Positions 42,129 through 50,385 of a stretch of 51,716 nt of DNA are shown here, one piece after another. The stretch lies in assembly GCA_903877115.1 (NCBI GenBank), contig CAIRCS010000023.1, positions 1 through 51,716 of the forward strand, given 5' to 3'. Below the pieces are notes generated by a model, which saw only the letters and a program-made list of their open reading frames with translations, was not told where the DNA came from and did not search any database. The translations under genes were made by a program, and so were the position numbers. The DNA comes from an uncultured Legionella sp. (lineage in GTDB: Bacteria; Pseudomonadota; Gammaproteobacteria; Legionellales; Legionellaceae). Numbering within the stretch: the stretch's first letter is position 1; the number at the start of each line of letters is the position of its first letter.

Positions 42129-43009
42129 TGATCTCCCGTTCCAACCAAAACCATCTCTAGGACATTCATACGTTTGCCCGCAACCGTCGCACAGAACCGT
42201 AAGATCAACTCGTGTGCACTGTGAGATTTTACTGTGACATCACAGACCACCACATCGCCTGGGTAAACAAAATCGCTCATTTTAATTCTTCGCAAACTAT
42301 GAATTCGGTATTGGCCGCTGAGCCCTGCCCGCGCCAAAAACACTTTGGCCAAATTCATGTGACATTCTAATAAAACCGTTAAGGGTAATACCGGTTTATG
42401 CGGAAAATGATCTGGAAAATACGGTGCCGCGCGCGTCACATGTTTCACCGCAGAAATCCGGATGCCAGGCTCACTGGCCGTGATATGATCATATTCTAAA
42501 GCAAACTGTCGGTGACTCTCTGCAATCGCTAACGGTGCTGGTGTGGCAAGATAAGGCCAGTCGCCAGGCCGATTGATTTCAGCAAATTGCCTACGGACGA
42601 GAAAGGGATCAATAAAATCCTCCATCGGCAACATCGGCCCCAATGCGCCCTCTAAACGAAATATCAATTCAGAGCCCACACGAACTTCACCATGATATTG
42701 AACAGCGGTATCATCCAATGCATCAATCCAAGATTCTAATTCTAAAGTTTCACCCACATAAGCCGCTCGCTGTAAGATAACAGACTCTACAATGCCAGCG
42801 ACTGGACGCAAACGAAAATCGTTTTGGTTCATCACAGCCCAAGCCGTCATTTGCCCCAACGTTTCACCAATCAGCGCGGACATGAAACAATGGCGTCCTG
42901 ATTCATCTGAGGATAGATAAAAATCAGCAGGCGTGATGTGTTTGATTCCACAAACCGAGCCGGTTGGAGAAGATAAGGTTAAAATCCTATCAACGAATAA
43001 AAACCGCAT
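42125..43009 (-). CDS. Double-hotdog FabZ/FabA-like 3-hydroxyacyl-ACP dehydratase family protein
   Basis: VKHVTRAAPYFPDHFPHKPVLPLTVLLECHMN in the C-terminal half; N-terminal half resembles a second, diverged hotdog. Confidence 0.75.
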   Translation of the reverse strand: MRFLFVDRILTLSSPTGSVCGIKHITPADFYLSSDESGRHCFMSALIGETLGQMTAWAVMNQNDFRLRPVAGIVESVILQRAAYVGETLELESWIDALDDTAVQYHGEVRVGSELIFRLEGALGPMLPMEDFIDPFLVRRQFAEINRPGDWPYLATPAPLAIAESHRQFALEYDHITASEPGIRISAVKHVTRAAPYFPDHFPHKPVLPLTVLLECHMNLAKVFLARAGLSGQYRIHSLRRIKMSDFVYPGDVVVCDVTVKSHSAHELILRFCATVAGKRMNVLEMVLVGTGDQ

Positions 43010-43055
43010 TAGGGATGCTCAATGGATATATGAAGCATTGGAAGATCCCTTAATC

Positions 43056-43469
43056 TTATAGTGCACCAACTGCTTCCGCTTGTTCCACAGTAGCAGCCAC
43101 AATTAATTTACAAAAAGTTTCAACTGTAAATAGCGCAGGAATTTCATTCAATTTCATATTCGGCGTGAAATGTTCGGCAGGCACTTCAGATAAATATTGA
43201 CGTAATGCTTGCATACCAGCAACGGTTAATACTCCAGTTTTTTCAAATTCTTCTTCACTCAATTCTCCACGAGCATTTTTTTCCAATTGACCACGAGGAA
43301 TTTTGATCTCAAATTCTTTTTCCAATTGAAACACCAAATCCAGAAAATCAATCGACTCCGCGCCCAAATCTCCAATTAAACGACTGCTCAACGTCACTTC
43401 CTCTTCGTCGAGTACTAAAACATCAGCAATAATCGTCCTAACTTTAGGGTATACGCTCTCAACATTCAT
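43056..43469 (-). CDS. Acyl carrier protein, AcpXL-like
   Basis: LIGDLGAESIDFLDLVFQLEKEFEIKIP phosphopantetheine site; extended 137-aa length. Confidence 0.88.
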   Translation of the reverse strand: MNVESVYPKVRTIIADVLVLDEEEVTLSSRLIGDLGAESIDFLDLVFQLEKEFEIKIPRGQLEKNARGELSEEEFEKTGVLTVAGMQALRQYLSEVPAEHFTPNMKLNEIPALFTVETFCKLIVAATVEQAEAVGAL

Positions 43470-43583
43470 GATCTATCCTCAAGGCTGCAAAAATAATCGC
43501 TGATTTTAACACAGGATTATCTGTACCTCAATTTACTAGTGCTGGATGATTATTAAAAACACATTAAAAATAGCTGAACGCAT

Positions 43584-43633
43584 CGAAGGATCTCCTGAAC
43601 TAAGTACAAACCTAGTCAATTAGAGATCCTTCG
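43584..43633. repeat. Short inverted repeat CGAAGGATCTC...GAGATCCTTCG
   Basis: Perfect 11-bp arms. Confidence 0.8.
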
Positions 43634-43668
43634 CTGCACTCAGGATGACGTACTACGGTGCGATACTC

Positions 43669-44262
43669 TTATTTACTGGTACATTTTTTCTGAAGCGCTT
43701 CTGCTTCATGCAAATGCTTGGTAACTGCTGCATGAGTAGATTTGAGATACGCAGTTAACTTTGGATTAGTAGAGTCGTTGATGGCTCTGTCTAGCATTGC
43801 CAACGCTTTGTGATGACAATGAATCATTGAATCAATAAATTCTTTGTTAAAAGCATAACCGCTTAACATTTTTAGCTCTGCATATTTATGTGCGCTTGTT
43901 TCTTCAATATGCATTGCATCAGAGTTCATAGTAGGTGCAACGCCAATTTCATGACTCAGACGGCGTACATTTCTTAAGTTTTGATGGTGATCTCTTACCA
44001 TATTAGCGGCAAAACGTCTTACCATTGGGCATGTGGATTTCATTTTAGCCAGATTAGCTGCTTTGATTTCTGCTTCATCTAATTTAATGCAATTCTCAAT
44101 AATATTCCCAGGCGTGCCAGCAGCATGCTTATGGTGGTGATGATGATAAGGGACGAACAACCATGGAAACTGGCTTTGATTTGATGATGAATTCATCGTG
44201 TTACAACCCGTCAGCAACGCAAACATAACTGGCATCACAACAACAATTGGCTTCAGTTTCAT
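43669..44262 (-). CDS. DUF4142-like lipoprotein with a His-rich stretch
   Basis: Lipobox LLTGC; YHHHHHKH; EIKAANLAKMKSTCPMVRRFAANMVRDHHQN. Confidence 0.75.
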   Translation of the reverse strand: MKLKPIVVVMPVMFALLTGCNTMNSSSNQSQFPWLFVPYHHHHHKHAAGTPGNIIENCIKLDEAEIKAANLAKMKSTCPMVRRFAANMVRDHHQNLRNVRRLSHEIGVAPTMNSDAMHIEETSAHKYAELKMLSGYAFNKEFIDSMIHCHHKALAMLDRAINDSTNPKLTAYLKSTHAAVTKHLHEAEALQKKCTSK

Positions 44263-44342
44263 TGTTTTCTCTCCTTGAATAATCGATTGGGGATACATCC
44301 AGATATTAACTATAGTGTCTATTCCAGTATTTTACAATCACA

Positions 44343-44397
44343 AGGTTTACGTAAAAACCCGAGATCGAATTAGTATGCTACCTTTTGCGTAAGTCCT
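44343..44397. repeat. Diverged copy of the AGGACTTACGCAAAA inverted repeat
   Basis: AGGTTTACGTAAAAACCCGAGATC...CCTTTTGCGTAAGTCCT. Confidence 0.8.
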
Positions 44398-44400
44398 AAC

Positions 44401-45549
44401 TCAGATTTTATAACTAAACTGCAACGTCCCAGCTTGAGTACTATTTGTTATCGTTCCAGTACTACTTCCATTATCAATAATAGCATTGGGAATAAAAAAA
44501 CCATATCCGTACACCAATTGCATTCGCCAGTTCTTATATAGGGCAATATCCAGCCCTCCTGACAGAAATACAGCCGGTGCCAACGGATATCCAATAGCAT
44601 TCGTTGAATTCGGCGCTGGATTTGTTTCATAAAACGCTGACGCTAAGCCAGCTACTTTATCCGTAAAAGCATACTCAGTCGCCATCATATATGACCACGT
44701 ATCGCCCCAATTCGTAGGATAGCTGAACGAGCCTCGAGTGGTATTTTTTAATATTGTACTATTTTGCACAGTCCAATTTGACCAAAATACTTTTTCTTCT
44801 ACAAACCACTGCTCTGTAAATTGATGTTGCAGTCCTGCAAAGGCGACCGCCGCTTCGACAAGATTCATTTGAAACGTGTATGACGTCACATTCCCCAAAG
44901 TACTCGTACCTTTCCCGAACCTATTTACAGGCGTATAGAATGCGGCGACAAAAGTATGTTGTGGAGTAACTTTATAGCTTAACCCTGCATCCAAACCATT
45001 ATTTAGGGCAGAGGCCTTATTGACTTCATTACCTAAATTACCCACCACCGCATCAAGTTCTGCCAAATAATTGTAACGGAGATGCAACCCCAGCCCGAGC
45101 GTGATCCGGTCGGTTAATTGGAAACTAGATTGAAAACCAAGTAGATAATAATATACCTTGGTGACTGTTGAATCATGTGACACAATCGAGTCGATGGGCC
45201 AATTCAAATCACCATACTCAGTTGGCACCGCATTGAAACCCAAAACCTATTTATCTGACACTCGAATATCAGCCAAAATATAGGGCAAAAAATCCACCAC
45301 ATTAGAACTTGCCTGCCCGGTTCCGCCTAATGCGGTACCGGTAAACTCTACAGTTGATGCGACAAACAAATTCCCCAAAGTTAATTGCTGTTTATTCACC
45401 AGACCCAAATCAGCCGGATTTTGAAAAAAAGAATCTGTTAACATCTGACCAACCGCTGCCTGAGCATGAGGCACACAACCCAGATTGATGCATAACAATA
45501 TCAGCACTCGAAACCGCATCCAGCGATCTAAAATCTTCATGTTAATCAA
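44401..45549 (-). pseudogene. FadL/OmpP1-family outer membrane transporter interrupted by an in-frame TAG
   Basis: ORFs 45247-45549 and 44401-45243 share one frame, split only by TAG at 45247-45249 (...DIRVSDK*VLGFNAVPTEYGD...). Confidence 0.85.
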
Positions 45550-45575
45550 GTCCTAATAAGTCTAAACGCCCCCGC

Positions 45576-45645
45576 ATGACTTGCGCAAAACTCCGAGGTC
45601 AAAACAAGATCCAACGCAGAGATCGGGGTTGTGCCTAAATCATAA
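45576..45645. repeat. Decayed copy of the AGGACTTACGCAAAA inverted repeat
   Basis: ATGACTTGCGCAAAACTCCGA...ATCCAACGCAGAGATCGGGGTTGTGCCTAAATCAT aligns to 32240-32307. Confidence 0.8.
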
Positions 45646-46860
45646 CGTTTTAGACAACACGGTACAGTCTAGTTGCCCTCGCGCAAGTCGCACAGTGATG
45701 TGACTCCCTACTGCAATATCTTGAGCAGAGCTTATCAATTTTTGTTCACAGGTCACGACGGAGTACCCTCGCTCCAAAGTCGCCAAAGGACTGATTGCGT
45801 GCAAACGTCCGCAGATATTTTGCAAAGACTGCCCTGCAGATTGCAGCTTATGCGCCATAATTTGGCGTAATTGATATTCTCGATGATCCAATCTTTGCCA
45901 ATACGTCGCGATCATCTGCCGCGGAGAAATGAGTCTTTTTTGTTGATATTGGTAACGCAAGGATTGTTGTTGCAAAAGTCGACGCATCGCTTGTACCATC
46001 CGAGTTTCGCAAATTTGCACGCCAAGCAGCAAATCCGCTAGAACCGGCGTCACCATTTCTGCCGCCGCAGTCGGCGTTGGTGCCCTGAGATCCGCAACCA
46101 AATCCGCAATGGTCACATCGATTTCATGCCCAATGCCTGTGACAATCGGAATCTTACTCCCAGCAATCACATAAGCCAATGCTTCATCATTAAAAGCCCA
46201 CAGATCTTCTAAACTCCCACCCCCACGTGCCAAAATAATGACATCACAAGTCCGCTCTTCATTAGCCAGTCCGATCGCAGCGGCTAATTGCGGGGCTGCC
46301 AACTTCCCTTGAACATCCGTCGGATAAATTTGGACCGCGGCCAAAGGATACCGCCGGCTTAATGTGGTCAAAATATCGCGTATCGCAGCGCCAGTGGGTG
46401 AAGTAATCACGCCAATGGTCCGCGGAAAACGCGGGATGGATTTTTTACGCGCCGCATCAAATAAACCGCCAGCAAACAATTTTTGTTTCAATTGTTCAAA
46501 TTGCTGATGCAAATCACCAAGACCAGCTTCCGTCATCGTTTCCGCGATCATTTGAAAGTCACCGCGTGCTTCGTACAAACTTAAACCACCTCGAACGACC
46601 ACTTGCATCCCATTGCCCATCTGAGCATGGCTACGCAAATGTTTGTGTCGAAAAAACACACAACGTATTTGCGCATGCTGATCTTTCAGGGTGAAATACC
46701 AATGGCCCGAACTGGGCTTGGTCAAATTAGAAATTTCCCCTTGCACCGACACCAACCCCATGCCCTGCTCTAAGCACGCTTTGACCTGGCGGTTGAGTTC
46801 AGAAACGGAATAAATATCCGTATTGAGTTCAGCCAACAATCGAGTACCCCGCATCCACAA
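45640..46860 (-). CDS. xseA: Exodeoxyribonuclease VII large subunit
   Basis: YSVSELNRQVKACLEQGMGLVSVQGEISNL; VITSPTGAAIRDILTTLSRRYPLA; ARGGGSLEDLWAFNDE. Confidence 0.97.
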   Translation of the reverse strand: MWMRGTRLLAELNTDIYSVSELNRQVKACLEQGMGLVSVQGEISNLTKPSSGHWYFTLKDQHAQIRCVFFRHKHLRSHAQMGNGMQVVVRGGLSLYEARGDFQMIAETMTEAGLGDLHQQFEQLKQKLFAGGLFDAARKKSIPRFPRTIGVITSPTGAAIRDILTTLSRRYPLAAVQIYPTDVQGKLAAPQLAAAIGLANEERTCDVIILARGGGSLEDLWAFNDEALAYVIAGSKIPIVTGIGHEIDVTIADLVADLRAPTPTAAAEMVTPVLADLLLGVQICETRMVQAMRRLLQQQSLRYQYQQKRLISPRQMIATYWQRLDHREYQLRQIMAHKLQSAGQSLQNICGRLHAISPLATLERGYSVVTCEQKLISSAQDIAVGSHITVRLARGQLDCTVLSKTL

Positions 46861-47581
46861 ATAAAGTATGCCCGCGAATCATATCTGCCTCGGGCAAACA
46901 CAATAAGTAGACCGCATTGGCCACATCAGCTGGTGATAAAGGCCGATCCGCCAATGCATGCGCTTGATATTCTTCCAATAATTGCTCCCGATTTGGAAAG
47001 TATTTCAACGCGTCTGTGTCGACTACACCCGCCGAAACCGTATTGACTGTGATCCCTTTGGGCGCCAACTCGAGGCTCAAAGAGCGCACCAATGCTTCGA
47101 GCGCTGCTTTTGATGCACCTATAAAGGCATAATTAGGAATCGCACGTTGCGCGCCCAAACTAGACAGGGCAATCACACGCCCTCCCGGTTGTAATATGGG
47201 TTCGGCAGCGGTCACCAAATGATTCAAAGCCAACGCATTGGTTTCCATACACCAGCGCCAATGTTTGGTTGACATCTTCAAAGCGGGTTTCAATACACCC
47301 GAAGCCGCATTCGAAACCAATATATCCAAACGATCAAAATGCGTTTGCACTTGCTTCAACAATTCTTTAACAGAGGCCTCATCTGCCACATTCGCTTTGA
47401 TTGCCACAGCCCGCCGACCGAGGGCTTGAATCTCTTGCACCAACTGCTCAGCTTCCTCAGCACTGGAATAATACACAATCACCACATCCGCCCCAGCTCG
47501 CGCCAGCTTTAAAGCAGTCGCTTTGCCTATCCCGCGTGCCCCGCCTGTGATCAATGCGACTTTTGACGCCAATGTTTGCAT
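46829..47581 (-). CDS. fabL: SDR-family enoyl-ACP reductase, FabL-like
   Basis: TGGARGIGKATA; SNAASGVLKP; PNYAFIGASKAALEALVRSLSLELAPKGITVN; DTDALKYFPNREQLLEE; DMIRGHTLFVDAG. Confidence 0.85.
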   Translation of the reverse strand: MQTLASKVALITGGARGIGKATALKLARAGADVVIVYYSSAEEAEQLVQEIQALGRRAVAIKANVADEASVKELLKQVQTHFDRLDILVSNAASGVLKPALKMSTKHWRWCMETNALALNHLVTAAEPILQPGGRVIALSSLGAQRAIPNYAFIGASKAALEALVRSLSLELAPKGITVNTVSAGVVDTDALKYFPNREQLLEEYQAHALADRPLSPADVANAVYLLCLPEADMIRGHTLFVDAGYSIVG

Positions 47582-47628
47582 GTTTTTCCTCTCTGTAATG
47601 ATTTATTGCGCTATCCGAGCCATGACCG

Positions 47629-47719
47629 CACTGCCATTAAGGTTAAGATCTTCGCCTTTCCCCTACGTCCCGCGGCTTGTCCGCGGGACGTAGGCTGAGG
47701 TCTTAACTTAATGGCAGTG
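47629..47719. repeat. Nested inverted repeat with hairpin CCTACGTCCCGCGG-CTTGT-CCGCGGGACGTAGG
   Basis: Outer arms CACTGCCATTAAG/CTTAATGGCAGTG; inner hairpin 47662-47694; second copy at 51594-51716. Confidence 0.92.
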
Positions 47720-47880
47720 AGCCATGACCATCAGGAAGCAGCTCGGATTAACCAACCAAGATAATCTTAAAATTTGGTAATAGGGTAACAAAGAGTTTTG
47801 AAAAATAATATGGGCGGAGCTGAACATTAATTGTAAAAAAATTATAATTCGTTCGAATTAATCGCTTTATGGTGAACTAT

Positions 47881-48024
47881 ATGTCACACAACCAACAGGA
47901 ACGAATGCCCGAACCTTACAATCCATTAACAGCATGGAACAAACAGGTTCCCGCATTTCTCGCCAGCATTGACTCAGTGAAACCGCCAGAAGCGGAATCA
48001 ACTTCAGCCACGGCAAGAAGTTAA
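47881..48024 (+). CDS. Possible small protein (47 aa)
   Basis: ORF MSHNQQERMPEPYNPLTAWNKQVPAFLASIDSVKPPEAESTSATARS; no homology known to me. Confidence 0.35.
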   Translation: MSHNQQERMPEPYNPLTAWNKQVPAFLASIDSVKPPEAESTSATARS

Positions 48025-48065
48025 TTATCATGACTACCTTCTCCTCACGGGAAGGTATCGCACAT

Positions 48066-48140
48066 ATTTTATGCGAATGTAGCGCATTCCCTTAGATGAT
48101 TTGAATTATCCTTGAATCCCGCCGCACATTCGCATAAAAT
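48066..48140. repeat. Inverted repeat ATTTTATGCGAATGT...ACATTCGCATAAAAT
   Basis: Perfect 15-bp arms at 48066-48080 and 48126-48140. Confidence 0.9.
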
Positions 48141-48168
48141 CCGAGCTTACAAATCGTGAACCCACTAC

Positions 48169-49326
48169 ATGAAAAACTCTTGGTTAAACCCCGCTTTTCA
48201 AATCGCCGCAATTTTTTCATTCCGTATGTTGGGCTTGTTTATGCTCATCCCGGTTTTTACTCTGTATGCCAATCAACTCCAAGGCGCGACCCCCTTATTA
48301 CTCGGTCTGGCTTTAGGGTCTTATGGTTTAACCCAAGGACTATTTCAAATACCTTTTGGGATGCTCTCTGATCGCTATGGCCGCAAACCCGTGATCACCT
48401 TGGGTCTGCTGTTATTTGCCGGCGGTAGTATCTTAGGCGGACAAACCCACAGTATAGCCGGGATGATTCTCGCTCGAACGCTCCAAGGGGCTGGTGCAAT
48501 TGGATCGGTTTTAATCGCTTTATTAGCTGACATCACCGCAGAACGCCATCGAACCAAAGCCATGGCCGTGATTGGCGCGACCATCGGACTATCCTTCAGT
48601 ATCGCATTCATTCTGAGCCCAAGCCTTGCTGCGGTGGCAGGCTTAGCCGGCATTTTTTATCTCACGGCGGGTTTAGCAATATTGGGGTTAGGAATTTTGT
48701 ATTGCATCCCCACAGCTACACAACCTATTGAAAAACCCATCAGCACACTCCAACAACTCAAAAAAGTGTTCTTCGATAAAGATTTACTCCGCTTAGATGC
48801 GGGGATTTTTTTCCAGCATTTTATTTTAGTCGCCAGTTTTTATGTCCTCCCTATGACGCTGCAACAGCATATGCAAGCAGGACATCTGACCCAATCCTGG
48901 CATTTTTATGTCTGGGTTATCGTGGGTTCTTTTTTAACCATGATTCCTATCATGCTCTATAGTGAAAAATATCAAAAGGTTAAAGCTTGTTTCCTCACCG
49001 CCATTACGCTCATTGGTATCAGCCAATGCGCATTGATTGTCGCACCTAATTCCTTAATTTGGCTTGGGGTCATTGTATTTCTATATTTTGTCGCATTTAA
49101 TTTTTTGGAAGCCAATTTACCGTCCCTGATTTCCAAACAAGCTAATCCCCAAACCAAAGGCAGTGCGCTAGGTGTGTATTCCAGTAGTCAATTTTTAGGG
49201 ATTTTTGTAGGGGGCGTGCTGGCCGGACTACTTTATAGTCATGCTGGGGCAACTGGGGTGTTTACTTTGAATGCTGGGGTTGCTTTTGTATGGCTGTATT
49301 TGAGTCTGAATATGAAAATACAGTAA
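48169..49326 (+). CDS. MFS transporter (YajR-like core)
   Basis: LGLALGSYGLTQGLFQIPFGMLSDRYGRKPVITLGLLLF. Confidence 0.9.
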   Translation: MKNSWLNPAFQIAAIFSFRMLGLFMLIPVFTLYANQLQGATPLLLGLALGSYGLTQGLFQIPFGMLSDRYGRKPVITLGLLLFAGGSILGGQTHSIAGMILARTLQGAGAIGSVLIALLADITAERHRTKAMAVIGATIGLSFSIAFILSPSLAAVAGLAGIFYLTAGLAILGLGILYCIPTATQPIEKPISTLQQLKKVFFDKDLLRLDAGIFFQHFILVASFYVLPMTLQQHMQAGHLTQSWHFYVWVIVGSFLTMIPIMLYSEKYQKVKACFLTAITLIGISQCALIVAPNSLIWLGVIVFLYFVAFNFLEANLPSLISKQANPQTKGSALGVYSSSQFLGIFVGGVLAGLLYSHAGATGVFTLNAGVAFVWLYLSLNMKIQ

Positions 49327-49340
49327 AGATTTTTCTCATG

Positions 49341-49373
49341 CCTACATCCCTCGGACAAGCCGAGGGATGTAGG
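49341..49373. repeat. Hairpin CCTACATCCCTCGG-ACAAG-CCGAGGGATGTAGG
   Basis: Perfect 14-bp arms; stem variant of 47662-47694. Confidence 0.9.
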
Positions 49374-49430
49374 ATAAAGGAGTTAATTTAGCGCCTAGGG
49401 ACTTGGCCAAAAAATAGCGCTCTTACCTCA

Positions 49431-50117
49431 TCACACCGAACACTGCTGCGCCCAAATCCGCAACATAGCATTCCCCCTAGGCTGCAAATGATAGGCCACA
49501 TTGCGCACCTCTATACCATAGTTTTTGCATTGCAAGGCTAATATGACCGGCCCCAATAATTCAGACGGCACGCCTTGTGCATCAACCAACGGGAAAATCC
49601 GCACCTCTTTCGCCGCACGTGCCAACTCTTCAATGGTTTCGATATGATAATCCACAGACTGAGGCGCCGTTGCAGAAAAAAAGTGATGTGCACTCAAAGC
49701 ATAATCAAAGAAAAAATCTGCAAAAGGCAGTATGGTTTGAGCCGCAAAAAGATAGCGTCCTTCCGCATGCCCCAAATCATAATCTTGAAAAAATTCTGCC
49801 ATACCCTGGCGTCGATAAGCCACCAATTGCTCTAAACTGCCTGCGTAGTGACTCAAATCAAATTCTTCGGATCGCTGCGTAATCTGCGTCAAACGTTCGG
49901 CAAAACTCGCTTCCGCTTTTTGTTGCAAATCCGCTTGGCTCAAATCAAACCAAGTATCATAACTAACCAAATGCGCAGCCTGACTGCGTAAATCAGCCTG
50001 AAACGCGCTGACACCACTTTGGAATTCTAAAAATCGCATACCCAGCGCTGCTTGCGGCAAATCAAACATATCTCGATATTCATCTAAATGGTGGCCCCAC
50101 AGCACTAATCGCTTCAT
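49431..50117 (-). CDS. Conserved-looking hypothetical protein (228 aa)
   Basis: Clean ORF MKRLVLWGHHLDEYRDMFDLPQAALGMRFLEFQSG; no family assigned. Confidence 0.7.
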   Translation of the reverse strand: MKRLVLWGHHLDEYRDMFDLPQAALGMRFLEFQSGVSAFQADLRSQAAHLVSYDTWFDLSQADLQQKAEASFAERLTQITQRSEEFDLSHYAGSLEQLVAYRRQGMAEFFQDYDLGHAEGRYLFAAQTILPFADFFFDYALSAHHFFSATAPQSVDYHIETIEELARAAKEVRIFPLVDAQGVPSELLGPVILALQCKNYGIEVRNVAYHLQPRGNAMLRIWAQQCSV

Positions 50118-50179
50118 GAATTTTTATTCCCTTTAATTATAGAACGTACGGCACATGCCTCTGTAAATACAAAAAAACT

Positions 50180-50266
50180 CTGTCATTCCCGCGAAGGCGG
50201 GAAACCATACTTGATGTAGCACAATACCTTATCCAGCATAGTTCCCCGCCTTCGCGGGGAAGACAG
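50180..50266. repeat. Paired REP/BIME-like palindromes (CCCGCGAAGGCGGG / CCCCGCCTTCGCGGGG)
   Basis: CTGTCATTCCCGCGAAGGCGGGAA...TTCCCCGCCTTCGCGGGGAAGACAG. Confidence 0.9.
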
Positions 50267-50385
50267 ATACGAAAAGATCTGGATTGCCAACAGACCCTAA
50301 TTTTTATCACGTACAGAGGATGTACACCATCATTCCTTCACAAATCCTGTCAAGAAGTATAATATAAACCAGGTTAGGTAAAAAA

